Shown piece by piece: positions 40,801 through 52,183 of a stretch of DNA of 64,000 bases. Position 1 is the first letter of the stretch. Each line of letters opens with the position of its first letter. A program made the translations under genes and the position numbers. The notes below the pieces were generated by a model, which did no database searches, was not told the DNA's origin, and saw only the letters and a program-made list of their open reading frames with translations. The DNA lies in the NCBI RefSeq assembly GCF_040732315.1, contig NZ_CP160388.1:966501-1030500 (forward strand), read 5' to 3'. This stretch comes from Oryzisolibacter sp. LB2S. Its GTDB lineage: Bacteria; Pseudomonadota; Gammaproteobacteria; Burkholderiales; Burkholderiaceae_C.

Positions 40801-43800
40801 TCAGGCGCGGCCTTCCTGGTCGAACGGAAGCTGCAGCTCGCGCAGGTCGCGGCGCGTTTCCACCAGCACCAGCGGGCCTTCGTCCAGCACCACGGCGGGC
40901 GGGCGCTCGCGCGGCACATGGATGGGCTTGGGCTCGGCGGCGATGGCGGCCTGGATGGCGGCGACCTTGTCGGCGTCGGAGTTGATCCACTCCAGGCCCG
41001 ATGCCTGGGCGATCTGCTGCAGCGCCGCCACGGGCAGCGTGAAGCCCTGCACGCGCGGCAGGGCGCCTGTGGGGGCGGCCTGGGGTGCGGCGGGCTGGGC
41101 CTCGGCGGCGGGCGCCACCTCGGCCTGGGCCGGGGCGGGTGCGACCTCGGCCTCGGCCACGCTGGCCTGGGCTGCCGGTGCTGCAGTTGCTGCGGGTGCC
41201 TCCTCGGCGGCAGGCGCGGTCACGGGCGCCTCGGCAGCGGCCTCGGCGGGTGCCTCGGCGGGCGTTGCGGGCTGCGCAAAGTAGCTGCGGCGCGCGGGCT
41301 GGGCCTCGGCCTGCGGTGCCGGCGCCTCGGCGGGGGCAGCGGGCAGGTCGAAGTCCATCAGAGGCGCGGCGGGCGCGGCCTCGGCGTTGCGCGGGCCGCG
41401 CTCACCGCGCTCACCGCGTTCGCCACGCTCGCGGCGGTCACGGCCGTAGCGGTCGCGCGAACGGCGCTCACGGCGTTCCTCGCCACCGGCGGGTGCCTCG
41501 GGCGTGGTGGCCGCTGGCGCGTCGCCCAGCGTCAGGTCGAGGTCGGGCAGGGCGGCCAGGGGGGCCGTGTCGACGAAGTCCGCGGTCGGGGTGCCGTCCT
41601 CGTTGCGCGGCGCGCGCTCACGGCGCTCGCCACGTTCGCGGCGTTCGCCGCGCTCGCCACGTTCACCGTTGCGCGGGGCGCGTTCGCTGCGCTCGGTGGT
41701 GCTGGCCGCGCTGTCGCCGCCGTTCATGGACTGGTCGGCCACGGCCTGCTGCGGCTGCTGCTGAGGCGTGCGCTCGCCGCGCTCGCGGTTGCCGCGGCCC
41801 TCGCGCGGTTCGCGGCGCGATTCGCCGTCGGCGCGCTCGTTGCGGCGCTCGTTGTCGCGTGCGCCCTCACGTGCATCACGTGCGCCGTCGCGGCCGTTGC
41901 GTGCCTCGCGGTTGTCACGGCCCTCGCGGCCTTCGCGGCCCTCGGTCTGGCGGTCGCCACGGCGGCCGCGGCCCTCGGCGTTGCCGCCCTCGCGGTTGCC
42001 GCCACGCTCGCCGCGGCGGTTGCCGCGCTCGCCGTTGCGGCCGTCACGGCGCTGCTCGGTGCGCGCCGCGGGCTCGGCCGGCTGCGCCACGGGGGCGGCC
42101 ACGGGCGCCGGTGCGGGTGCCGGGCCAAAACCGAACAGGCTCTTGAGCCAGGCGAAGAAGCCCTGTTCCGGCGCAGGTGCCGGTGCCGGGCGTGCCGGCT
42201 CGGGCGCCGGTGCGGCCGCACCACGCTGCTGGCCCTGGCCGCGCGCGCCGCCGCGCTGCGCGCCCTCGGGGCGCGGCTCGGCCACGGGGGCGGGGGCGTC
42301 GGGCAGCACGCCCTTGATCACGGGCTGCTGCTTGTTCGTCGGCTCCTGCGAGCGGCGCGTGATGCGCGTCTGCTCCTCGGCCACGTCGGCGAGCTTGTAG
42401 CTGGCGTCCAGGTTGTCCAGACGCGCGTCGTCGTGCTTGAGGCGCTCGAGCTTGTAGTGCGGCGTCTCCAGCGACTTGTTGGGGATGAGCATGACCGAGA
42501 CGCGCTTGCTCAGTTCGATCTTGGCGATCTCGTTGCGCTTCTCGTTGAGCAGGAAGCTCGCCACCTCCACCGGCACCTGGCAGTGCACGGCGGCGGTGTT
42601 GTCCTTCATGGACTCCTCCTGGATCATGCGCAGCATCTGCAGCGCAAAGCCCTCGGTGTCGCGCACATGGCCCGTGCCGTCGCACAGCGGGCAGCGGATG
42701 TGCGCGCCCTCGGACAGCGAGGGCTTCAAGCGCTGGCGGCTCATCTCCATGAGGCCGAACTTGCTGATGGTGCCGAACTGCACGCGCGCGCGGTCCTGGC
42801 GCAGCGCGTCACGCAGGCGGTTCTCGACCTCGCGGCGGTTCTTGCTCTCCTCCATGTCGATGAAGTCGATGACGATCAGGCCGCCCAGGTCGCGCAGGCG
42901 CATCTGGCGCGCCACCTCGTCGGCGGCCTCGAGGTTGGTGCGCGTGGCGGTCTCCTCGATGTCGCCGCCCTTGATGGCGCGCGCCGAGTTCACGTCCACC
43001 GAGACCAGCGCCTCGGTGTGGTCGATGACGATGGCGCCGCCCGAGGGCAGCTGCACGGTGCGCGCGTAGGCCGATTCGATCTGGTGCTCTATCTGAAAGC
43101 GCGAGAACAGCGGCGCGTCGTCACGGTAGCGCTTGACGCGCGCGGCATGCTCGGGCATCACATGCGCCATGAACTGCTGCGCCTGCTCGTAGATGTCGTC
43201 GGTGTCGATCAGGATGTCGCCGATGTCGCTGTTGAAGTAGTCACGGATGGCGCGGATCACCAGGCTCGATTCCTGGTAGATCAGGAAGGCGCCCTTGCCG
43301 GCCTTGGCCGCGCCGTCGATGGCGCCCCACAGTTTCAGCAGGTAGCTCAGGTCCCACTGCAGCTCGGGCGCGGAGCGGCCGATGCCGGCCGTGCGCGCGA
43401 TGATGCTCATGCCCTTGGGGTATTCGAGCTGGTCCATCGCCTCCTTGAGCTCGGCGCGGTCCTCGCCCTCGATGCGGCGCGAGACGCCGCCGCCGCGCGG
43501 GTTGTTGGGCATCAGCACCACGTAGCGCCCGGCCAGGCTGATGAAGGTGGTCAGCGCCGCGCCCTTGTTGCCGCGCTCTTCCTTCTCGACCTGGACGATG
43601 AGCTCCTGGCCTTCCTTGATCACGTCCTGGATGCGGGCCTGGCTGGGCGAGACGCCCTCGGCAAAGTACTGCTTGGAGATTTCCTTGAACGGCAGAAAGC
43701 CGTGGCGGTCCTCGCCGTAGTCGACAAAGCAGGCCTCCAGCGACGGCTCGACGCGCGTCACGACGGCCTTGTAGATGTTGCCCTTGCGCTGCTCGCGCCC

Positions 43801-43896
43801 TTCGATCTCGATCTCGTAGTCCAGCAGCTTCTGGCCGTCGACGATGGCCAGGCGGCGTTCCTCGGGCTGCGTGGCGTTGATGAGCATCCGTTTCAT
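40801..43896 (-). CDS. rne: Ribonuclease E
   Basis: Endoribonuclease for mRNA decay and rRNA/tRNA maturation, 1031 residues. The catalytic half is complete: an S1 domain from about residue 35 ([23 protein letters not shown]), the metal-binding Asp301 (SVDVNS) and Asp344 (IVIDFIDM), and the zinc-link CPLCDGTGH with Cys402 and Cys405. The C-terminal half (about 520-1031) is low-complexity and disordered, alternating Arg/Gly/Glu-rich blocks with Ala/Pro-rich blocks; it should serve as the degradosome scaffold and RNA-binding region. The ATG at 43896 ([13 protein letters not shown]) is the canonical start. It is divergent from rluC over a long leader, as in E. coli, where that leader mediates feedback on rne. 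Confidence 0.96.
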   Translation of the reverse strand: MKRMLINATQPEERRLAIVDGQKLLDYEIEIEGREQRKGNIYKAVVTRVEPSLEACFVDYGEDRHGFLPFKEISKQYFAEGVSPSQARIQDVIKEGQELIVQVEKEERGNKGAALTTFISLAGRYVVLMPNNPRGGGVSRRIEGEDRAELKEAMDQLEYPKGMSIIARTAGIGRSAPELQWDLSYLLKLWGAIDGAAKAGKGAFLIYQESSLVIRAIRDYFNSDIGDILIDTDDIYEQAQQFMAHVMPEHAARVKRYRDDAPLFSRFQIEHQIESAYARTVQLPSGGAIVIDHTEALVSVDVNSARAIKGGDIEETATRTNLEAADEVARQMRLRDLGGLIVIDFIDMEESKNRREVENRLRDALRQDRARVQFGTISKFGLMEMSRQRLKPSLSEGAHIRCPLCDGTGHVRDTEGFALQMLRMIQEESMKDNTAAVHCQVPVEVASFLLNEKRNEIAKIELSKRVSVMLIPNKSLETPHYKLERLKHDDARLDNLDASYKLADVAEEQTRITRRSQEPTNKQQPVIKGVLPDAPAPVAEPRPEGAQRGGARGQGQQRGAAAPAPEPARPAPAPAPEQGFFAWLKSLFGFGPAPAPAPVAAPVAQPAEPAARTEQRRDGRNGERGNRRGERGGNREGGNAEGRGRRGDRQTEGREGREGRDNREARNGRDGARDAREGARDNERRNERADGESRREPREGRGNRERGERTPQQQPQQAVADQSMNGGDSAASTTERSERAPRNGERGERGERRERGERRERAPRNEDGTPTADFVDTAPLAALPDLDLTLGDAPAATTPEAPAGGEERRERRSRDRYGRDRRERGERGERGERGPRNAEAAPAAPLMDFDLPAAPAEAPAPQAEAQPARRSYFAQPATPAEAPAEAAAEAPVTAPAAEEAPAATAAPAAQASVAEAEVAPAPAQAEVAPAAEAQPAAPQAAPTGALPRVQGFTLPVAALQQIAQASGLEWINSDADKVAAIQAAIAAEPKPIHVPRERPPAVVLDEGPLVLVETRRDLRELQLPFDQEGRA

Positions 43897-44454
43897 GATG
43901 CGTGTCCTTTGCTTCAATGCGTTGTTCTTGTGCGGGCGCGCATGGCGCGACCCGCGTCTCATGTCCCAACAAACACCCCGTGAGGGGCGGTCAATGCCTG
44001 GACTGGCGCATCGAAACCAAAGAAAGGGAAAGGGCCGGGCACACCGCGGCCACGGGGCCGGTCAGCCGCGTGGTCGGGGAGGAGGGGCGTGGATGGGGGC
44101 GAGCCGGATGGCGGGGCTGTCAGCTATCAATAGAGGAGCTGTTGGCGCTTTCCGGTTGGGCGTTTCCGGCGTTTTTCGTGCCATAGGCAGGCGCTGGCGC
44201 TCCTGCCACAGGGACGATATCCAAGCCAGTACAACCCACATGATTTCGCTTTGATCCGCCGGGCACTGCGCTCTGATGGAGTCAGTGTCGGCCTGTATTC
44301 CGTGTTTCGGTCATTCGATGCGTCAGCCACTGGCGTGTCGTGCAGCCTTGCAAACTGCGCACTACGCACCGGGGCATCCACCATGCTGCGCGCCGAGCCG
44401 GGCCGTGTCCTTTAAACTTCAGACAAATCAACCGCTTACACATTCGTCACGCAG
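43897..44454. other. 558-bp rne-rluC intergenic leader region
   Basis: No credible gene. By analogy with E. coli this should contain the rne promoter and a long structured rne 5' untranslated region that RNase E cleaves to control itself. A palindromic element lies in the middle. A TTTAAA at about 44411-44416 could serve as a -10 region for either direction, but no matching -35 is convincing. Confidence 0.5.
44127..44177 (+). repeat. Dispersed palindromic element, copy 7 (rne leader)
   Basis: TCAATAGAGGAGCTGTTGGCG at the left is followed by GGGCGTTTCCGGCGTTTTT at the right; it is slightly longer and more diverged than the others. It would be transcribed in the rne leader. Confidence 0.5.
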
Positions 44455-45474
44455 GTGAAACACATTATAGGCGGCAAACCCGCCCCGGGCCCGGCTGCGG
44501 CCCAAGCCCCTGCGGCCCGCATCGTCGAGGTCGATGCCGAGTCCGCGGGCCAGCGTCTGGACAATTTTCTGCTGCGCCACCTGAAGGGCGTGCCCAAGAC
44601 CCATGTCTACCGCATCATCCGAAGCGGCGAGGTGCGCCTGAACAAGGGCCGCACGAGCGCCGATGCGCGCGTCGCCGTGGGCGACCTGGTGCGCCTGCCG
44701 CCCGTGCGCGTGTCCGAGCGCGCGCAGGAAAAGGCCGAGCGCCCCGCGCCGGCACGCGAATTTCCCATCCTGCTCGAGGACGAGCAGCTCATTGCGCTGG
44801 ACAAGCCCGCCGGCGTGGCCGTGCATGGCGGCAGCGGCGTGAGCTTCGGCGTCATCGAGCAGTTGCGCCGCGCCCGGCCCGATGCCGGCTTTCTGGAGCT
44901 GGTGCACCGCCTGGACCGCGAGACCTCGGGCATTCTGCTCGTGGCCAAGCGCCGCTCGGCGCTCAAGAACCTGCAGGACCAGTTTCGCGAGCGCGAGACC
45001 GGCAAGACCTATCTGGCCCTGGTGCAGGGTAGCTGGCCCGCGAACAAAAAGGTCATAGACCTGCCGCTGCACAAATACCTGCAGGCGGACGGCGAGCGCC
45101 GCGTGCGCGTGACCACGCAGGATGATCCCGACGGCATGCGCTCCATCACCCTGGTGCGCGTGCGCGAGCAGATCCCCGCGCGCGCGCTCCAGGGCCTGCC
45201 CGCCATGAGCCTCTTGGAGGTGACCATCAAGACCGGGCGCACGCACCAGATCCGCGTGCACCTGGCAAGCCAGGGCCACCCCATCGTGGGCGACGACAAG
45301 TACGGCGACTTCGACCTCAACCGGCGGCTGCCCAAGCAGGGCCTCAGGCGCATGTTTCTGCACGCCTGGCGACTGCAGTTCGACCATCCCCACAGCGGCG
45401 AGCGCCTTACGCTGCACGCCGAGCTGCCGCCCGAGCTGGCGGCCTTCCTCTACGCAGAACCCTCCCATGCCTGA
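44455..45474 (+). CDS. rluC: 23S rRNA pseudouridine synthase, RluC type
   Basis: Pseudouridine synthase of the RluA family, 339 residues, expected to modify 23S rRNA positions 955, 2504 and 2580 as RluC does. It has an N-terminal S4 domain (GQRLDNFLLRHLKGVPKTHVYRIIRSGEVRLN) and the catalytic motif HRLDRETSGILL with its Asp. GRTHQIRVHL is at the C-terminal side. The start is GTG 44455; no strong ribosome-binding site is visible, but the position matches the family's short N-terminal tail. Divergence from rne supports the RluC assignment. The HAD gene overlaps its end by eight bases. Confidence 0.92.
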   Translation: MKHIIGGKPAPGPAAAQAPAARIVEVDAESAGQRLDNFLLRHLKGVPKTHVYRIIRSGEVRLNKGRTSADARVAVGDLVRLPPVRVSERAQEKAERPAPAREFPILLEDEQLIALDKPAGVAVHGGSGVSFGVIEQLRRARPDAGFLELVHRLDRETSGILLVAKRRSALKNLQDQFRERETGKTYLALVQGSWPANKKVIDLPLHKYLQADGERRVRVTTQDDPDGMRSITLVRVREQIPARALQGLPAMSLLEVTIKTGRTHQIRVHLASQGHPIVGDDKYGDFDLNRRLPKQGLRRMFLHAWRLQFDHPHSGERLTLHAELPPELAAFLYAEPSHA

Positions 45475-46135
45475 ATCCCGCCCGCGCCGCTTCGACCTGA
45501 TCGCCTTCGACTGGGACGGCACGCTGTTCGACTCCACCGCCATCATCGTGCGCAGCATCCAGGACGCGGTGCGCGACCTGGGCTATGCCAGACCCAGCGA
45601 CGAGGCCGCCGCCTGGGTCATAGGCATGGCCCTGCCCCAGGCACTGGCGCATGCAGCGCCCGACGTGCCGCGCGAGAAATACACCGAGCTGGCCAACCGC
45701 TACCGCTATCACTACTTCAAGCGCCAGGAGGACGTGACGCTGTTTCCCGGCGTGCTGCCCATGCTGCAGGCGCTGCGCGCGCGCGGCCATCTGCTGGCCG
45801 TGGCCACGGGAAAGAGCCGGCGTGGCTTGGACCAGGTGCTGCAGATGGTGCAGCTGCGCGGCATGTTCGATGGCTCGCGCACGGCCGACGAGACGGCGGG
45901 CAAGCCGCACCCGCTGATGCTGCAGGAGTTGATGGCCGAGTTCGACGTCGCGCCCGAGCGCCTACTGATGATTGGCGACACCACGCACGACCTGGAGATG
46001 GCGCGCGCCGCCGGCTGCGCCAGTGTCGGCGTGGCCTATGGCGCGCATGACCCCGGGGAGTTCGCCGCGCTCGGGCCGCTGTGCGTGGCGCCGTCCGTGG
46101 CCGAGCTCGAGCGCTGGCTGCTGGAGCAGGCCTGA
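45467..46135 (+). CDS. HAD-IA hydrolase, phosphoglycolate phosphatase-like
   Basis: Haloacid-dehalogenase phosphatase of 222 residues. Motif I is FDWDGTLFDS with the nucleophile Asp, motif II is in VATGKSRRG, motif III is the Lys in AGKPHP and motif IV is MIGDTTHDLEMA. A cap domain lies between motifs I and II (subclass IA). The substrate is unknown; this position downstream of rluC is common in Burkholderiales. It overlaps rluC by eight bases and its stop overlaps the Rieske start (TGATG), so the genes form a tight operon. Confidence 0.88.
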   Translation: MPESRPRRFDLIAFDWDGTLFDSTAIIVRSIQDAVRDLGYARPSDEAAAWVIGMALPQALAHAAPDVPREKYTELANRYRYHYFKRQEDVTLFPGVLPMLQALRARGHLLAVATGKSRRGLDQVLQMVQLRGMFDGSRTADETAGKPHPLMLQELMAEFDVAPERLLMIGDTTHDLEMARAAGCASVGVAYGAHDPGEFAALGPLCVAPSVAELERWLLEQA

Positions 46136-46512
46136 TGGCGCCCGCCGACGAAGGGCGCCTGCCCCTGTGCGAGAGCGCGGCCCTGGTCGATGGCGGCCTG
46201 GCCGTGGCCTTCGACGTCTGCCACCGTGGTCAGAACCTGCGCGCCTTTGCCATCCGCTACCAGGGCCAGGTCCATGCCTATCTGAACCGCTGCACCCATG
46301 TGGCCATGGAGCTGGACTTCCGCGAAGGCCATTTCTTCGACGACAGCGGCTGCCTGTTGATCTGTGCCAGCCATGGAGCGTTGTTTGCACCCGACACCGG
46401 CGCCTGTCTGGGCGGCCCGGCGCGCGGTCCGTTGGTCAAGGTGGCGCTGAGCGAGGAAGCGGGCATGGTGTACTGGCATACTGCCCCCGATCTACAGCCC
46501 GTGGCCTTTTGA
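46135..46512 (+). CDS. Small Rieske 2Fe-2S protein
   Basis: A 125-residue soluble Rieske ferredoxin-like protein. The cluster ligands are CTH (RCTHVAMELD) and CASHGALF, followed by the GACLGGPARGPL loop. Length and lack of a membrane segment suggest a ferredoxin-like electron carrier or a regulatory subunit rather than a bc1 component. It starts on the last base of the HAD stop codon and is followed after 4 bp by sppA, so rluC-HAD-Rieske-sppA look co-transcribed. Partner oxygenase unknown. Confidence 0.88.
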   Translation: MAPADEGRLPLCESAALVDGGLAVAFDVCHRGQNLRAFAIRYQGQVHAYLNRCTHVAMELDFREGHFFDDSGCLLICASHGALFAPDTGACLGGPARGPLVKVALSEEAGMVYWHTAPDLQPVAF

Positions 46513-46516
46513 CATC

Positions 46517-47557
46517 ATGACCGACCCCACCCGCCGCGAACCCAGTGGCTTTGATGAAAATTCGTCTCAACCGCCCGATCTGTGGGCGCGGACAGCTACT
46601 GATTCTGAAGCAAAAAAGCTCGCTTCATCGGCCCCGGGATGGGAGCGCGAGGTGCTCGAGAAGCTCGTGCTCGGCACCCTGGCCGAGCAGCGCGCGGCGC
46701 GGCGCTGGCGCAACTTCTGGCGCTTCGGCTGGCTCGTGCTGCTGGGCCTGATCGTCTGGGGAACCCTGCAGCGCGACATTGCCAGCACCGCCAAGAGCAC
46801 GCCGCACACGGCCGTGGTGGACGTCAAGGGCGAAATCGCCGCGGGCGCCGAGGCCAGCGCCGAGTTCGTCGTCGCGGCCATGAAGAGCGCCTTCGAGGAT
46901 TCGGGCTCGCAGGCCGTGGTGCTGCTCATCAACTCGCCCGGCGGAAGCCCCGTGCAGGCGGGCATGATCAACGACGAGATCACGCGCCTGAAGGCCAAGT
47001 ACAACAAGCCCGTGTACGCGGTGGTGGAGGAGACCTGCGCCTCGGCTGCCTACTACATCGCGGCCGCGGCCGACGAGATCTTCGTCGACAAGGCCAGCAT
47101 CGTCGGCAGCATTGGCGTGCTCATGGACGGCTTTGGCTTCACCGGCACCATGGAAAAGCTGGGCGTGGAGCGGCGCCTGCTCACCGCCGGCGAGAACAAG
47201 GGCTTTCTCGACCCCTTCAGTCCGCAGTCGCCCGAGCAGCGCGGCTATGCGCAGACCATGCTCGACCAGATCCACCAGCAGTTCATCGCTGCGGTCAAGC
47301 AGGGCCGGGGCGAGCGCCTCAAGACCACGCCCGAGACCTTCAGCGGCCTGTTCTGGACCGGCCAGCAGGCCGTGGAAATGGGCCTGGCCGACCAATACGG
47401 CAGCCTGGACTATGTGGCGCGCGAGGTCGTCAAGGCCGAGGATGTGATCGACTACACGCGCCGCGACAATGTCGCCGAGCGCCTGGCGCGCAAGTTTGGC
47501 GCCACCTTTGGTGAGGTCGTGCTGCGCGGCATGCGCGCGGCGCCGACGCTGCGCTGA
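46517..47557 (+). CDS. sppA: Signal peptide peptidase SppA/SohB-type (S49) protease
   Basis: Membrane-anchored serine protease that degrades cleaved signal peptides, 346 residues; a single-domain SppA rather than the double-length E. coli type. One membrane segment (FGWLVLLGLIVWGTL, about 70-84) precedes the S49 domain with LLINSPGGSP, the nucleophile Ser in ETCASAAYYIAAAAD and the general-base Lys in DKASIVGSIGV. Residues 13-29 of the cytoplasmic N-terminal tail are encoded by an inserted palindromic element. It ends the rluC operon. Confidence 0.9.
   Translation: MTDPTRREPSGFDENSSQPPDLWARTATDSEAKKLASSAPGWEREVLEKLVLGTLAEQRAARRWRNFWRFGWLVLLGLIVWGTLQRDIASTAKSTPHTAVVDVKGEIAAGAEASAEFVVAAMKSAFEDSGSQAVVLLINSPGGSPVQAGMINDEITRLKAKYNKPVYAVVEETCASAAYYIAAAADEIFVDKASIVGSIGVLMDGFGFTGTMEKLGVERRLLTAGENKGFLDPFSPQSPEQRGYAQTMLDQIHQQFIAAVKQGRGERLKTTPETFSGLFWTGQQAVEMGLADQYGSLDYVAREVVKAEDVIDYTRRDNVAERLARKFGATFGEVVLRGMRAAPTLR
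46554..46603 (-). repeat. Dispersed palindromic element, copy 8 (inside sppA)
   Basis: Read on the minus strand: AGTAGCTGTCCGCGCCC on the left and GGGCGGTTGAGACGAATTTT on the right. It is in frame in the first 30 codons of sppA and encodes residues 13-29. Confidence 0.6.
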
Positions 47558-47654
47558 GATTCCTGTTGCAAAGCGCTGACCTCATTGCGGCGTCTGCGCA
47601 TCTCGCAGTCGCGCCGGCGCAGGCGGAACGAAGGGGTGCCTTAGAAAATGTGAA

Positions 47655-47701
47655 GGGTTGATTGCTTTTTGTTCATATTTTTCGAACAAAAACATCAACC
47701 C
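47655..47701. promoter_or_regulatory. AT-rich 47-bp inverted repeat upstream of the cytochrome b561 operon
   Basis: GGGTTGAT-tgc-TTTTTGTTC, loop ATATTTTTC, then GAACAAAAA-c-ATCAACCC: nearly perfect arms of 18-20 bp. It lies about 100 bp after sppA and 110 bp before the b561 start. No T-run follows the second arm, so an operator for a redox or stress regulator seems at least as likely as a terminator. Confidence 0.5.
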
Positions 47702-47812
47702 GATTGAAACTCCACCGATCCGGCGCGTCTTAGACTGCGCCGCATGCGAACTTGCAAGGCCTTGTGGCCTCCAAGCGCAGAAATCGATGGTTTGTTTCTT
47801 CACATGCATTCA

Positions 47813-48379
47813 ATGACTCCTGCGATCACGCAACGCGCTGCCCGCTACGGCCAGACCGCCATGGCACTGCACTGGGTGCTTGCGGCGGCGATCGTGGCGC
47901 TGCTCGCCATGGGGTGGTACATGACGGGCCTTCCGTTCTCGCCGCAGCGCCTCAAGCTCTACAACTGGCACAAGTGGGCGGGCATGACCATTCTGGCGTT
48001 GTCCGTCTTGCGCCTGCTCGTGCGCGTGGTCCAGCGGCCTCCGGTGCTGCCCGAGAGCATTCGATCGGCAATGCCCCCCTGGCAGCAGCTGGCGCATCAC
48101 GGGACCCACCTGCTGCTGTATGCCCTGTTTTTTGTCGTGCCCCTGATAGGCTGGGCCTACAGCTCGGCCGCGGGGTTTCCCATTGTGGTCTTTGGCGTGA
48201 TTCCCCTGCCTGATTTTGTGCCCGTCAGCCCCGCTTTGGCCGACATGCTCAAGCCCATGCACGGGCTGGCCGCCTACGGCCTGGCAATACTTGCCGCGCT
48301 GCATGTGCTGGCCGCACTCAAACACCAGTTCGTCGACCGCGATGGCTTGCTCACGCGCATGCTGCCTGGCCGCGACTGA
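47813..48379 (+). CDS. Cytochrome b561 family membrane protein
   Basis: Di-haem b561 of the bacterial CybB/YodB type, 188 residues from the ATG at 47813 (ATG 47804 or 47744 are also in frame). Four membrane helices carry the haem histidines: ALHWVLAA (helix 1), NWHKWAGM (helix 2), LAHHGTHLLLYALF (helix 3) and ALHVLAALKH (helix 4). It probably moves electrons between the quinone pool and a periplasmic acceptor. Two YceI genes follow, as in E. coli yceJ-yceI, which suggests a common function around quinones or isoprenoids. Confidence 0.88.
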   Translation: MTPAITQRAARYGQTAMALHWVLAAAIVALLAMGWYMTGLPFSPQRLKLYNWHKWAGMTILALSVLRLLVRVVQRPPVLPESIRSAMPPWQQLAHHGTHLLLYALFFVVPLIGWAYSSAAGFPIVVFGVIPLPDFVPVSPALADMLKPMHGLAAYGLAILAALHVLAALKHQFVDRDGLLTRMLPGRD

Positions 48380-48430
48380 AACCGCTGTGCATCGCGTTTT
48401 CACAATTCAATCGTTGGAGAAAAACCTCTC

Positions 48431-49012
48431 ATGAAAGACATGTCCTGGAGCCGCAACATCGGGGTCTTGCTGGTAGGTCTTGGCGCCTTGGTCGCCGGAC
48501 CGGCCCTGGCCCAGCAGAAGCTGTTGCCAGAGCAGAGCGAGATCGCGTTCGTGAGCCGGCAGATGGGCGTGCCGGTGGAGGGCAAGTTCAAGAAGTTCGA
48601 CGCTCACGTGGCATTCGATCCGGCCAGGCTCGGCTCAAGCAGGGTGACATTCACCGTGGATACCGGCAGCGCGACGCTGGGCGTGCGCGAGACCGATGCG
48701 GAGCTGCCCAAGCCCGTGTGGTTCAACGTACCCAAGTTTCCGCAGGCCACCTTTGAGTCCAGTGCCATCAAGACTCTGGGTGGGGGCAAGTACGAGGTCG
48801 CGGGCAAGCTCAGCATCAAGGGCGCGACGCAGGATGTGGTGGTGCCCGTCACCCTCACGCAAGGCGGTGCCCACACCCTGGCCACCGGCAGCTTTGTGAT
48901 CAAGCGACTAGCCTTCAAGATTGGCGAGAACGAATGGGCAGACACCTCCATGGTGGCCGATGACGTTCAGGTCAAGCTCAAGCTGACGCTCTCCGGAGTG
49001 CCCAAACTCTGA
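48431..49012 (+). CDS. YceI family periplasmic protein (first copy)
   Basis: Lipocalin-like isoprenoid-binding YceI protein, 193 residues with a signal peptide ending AGPALAQ. The domain shows SEIAFVSRQMGVPVEGKFKKF, FNVPKFPQATFESS and GKLSIKGATQDVVVPV, normal for the family. A GGAG lies about eleven bases before the ATG. The second YceI gene follows after 45 bp; the two proteins differ clearly, so this is an old duplication or two subfamilies rather than a recent copy. Confidence 0.9.
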   Translation: MKDMSWSRNIGVLLVGLGALVAGPALAQQKLLPEQSEIAFVSRQMGVPVEGKFKKFDAHVAFDPARLGSSRVTFTVDTGSATLGVRETDAELPKPVWFNVPKFPQATFESSAIKTLGGGKYEVAGKLSIKGATQDVVVPVTLTQGGAHTLATGSFVIKRLAFKIGENEWADTSMVADDVQVKLKLTLSGVPKL

Positions 49013-49057
49013 TTCCGTTCCCTTTCATCCACTCTTTGCACGAAAGTACCACCACCC

Positions 49058-49633
49058 ATGCGTTCGACCCTGTTGACCCTTGCCGCTGCCGCAGCCCTGA
49101 CCGCTGGAACCGCATTGGCCGAGTCCGCGACCTACGCCGTGGACCCCACCCATACCTTTGCCACCTTCGAGATCAGCCACTTCGGCGCCAGCGTCAACCG
49201 TGGGCGGTTTGACAAGAAGGAAGGCTCCGTCCAACTGGACAAGGCGGCCAAGACCGGCAAGGTGGACCTGACCTTGCACATCAACTCCATCAACACGGGC
49301 ACGGCACCGTTTGACAAGCATCTGCTGAGCAACGAAATCTTCGATGCCGCCCAGTTCCCGACGGCGCGTTTCGTGGGTGACAAGTTCACGTTCGACGGCG
49401 ACAAGGTGACGGCCGTCTCCGGCAACCTGACGATCAAGGGCAAGACCCAGCCGGTGACCTTCAAGACCAACCAGTTCGCCTGCTACGACAGCCCCATGCT
49501 CAAGCGCGAGGTCTGCGGTGGGGACTTCGAGACCACCATAGACCGCACGGCCTTTGGTGTGGACTATGGCGTGCAGTACGGCTTCCCCAAGAACGTGCGC
49601 ATCGTGGCGCAGATCGAGGCCATCAAGCAGTAA
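49058..49633 (+). CDS. YceI family periplasmic protein (second copy)
   Basis: YceI-like protein of 191 residues with a signal peptide ending GTALA. Typical features are YAVDPTHTFATFEISHFGASVNRGRF, FDAAQFPTARFVGDKF and GNLTIKGKTQPVTFK. It carries a cysteine pair (ACYDSPMLKREVCGGDF) that the first copy lacks and that is common in polyprenyl-binding YceI proteins. It ends the b561 operon and is followed by a strong terminator. Confidence 0.92.
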   Translation: MRSTLLTLAAAAALTAGTALAESATYAVDPTHTFATFEISHFGASVNRGRFDKKEGSVQLDKAAKTGKVDLTLHINSINTGTAPFDKHLLSNEIFDAAQFPTARFVGDKFTFDGDKVTAVSGNLTIKGKTQPVTFKTNQFACYDSPMLKREVCGGDFETTIDRTAFGVDYGVQYGFPKNVRIVAQIEAIKQ

Positions 49634-49649
49634 TCACCCGACCGTACAT

Positions 49650-49689
49650 GCAAAGAGGGCTGGCCCGTCGCTGGGCCAGCCCTCTTTGC
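49650..49689. terminator. Bidirectional terminator between yceI and maeB
   Basis: A perfect 17-bp stem (GCAAAGAGGGCTGGCCC and its complement) with a 6-base loop, between convergent genes. AAAG/CTTT at the base serves both directions. Confidence 0.88.
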
Positions 49690-49708
49690 GCATCTGCTGC
49701 CTGGCGGA

Positions 49709-52018
<2,310 letters not shown>

Positions 52019-52183
52019 GGGAAATCCAATGACGTGCGGTGGACGGCAATTGCAGGGCGAACAAGCTTACTGCAACCGGACTCGCACGGGGAGCCAATCG
52101 GTGCCTGCGCCGCAGGCATTTTTCCGCCGGGCCGCTCGTCCCGGAACGCTGCAGCCCCAGTGGCCGCAGGTGCCGCGGCGGCT

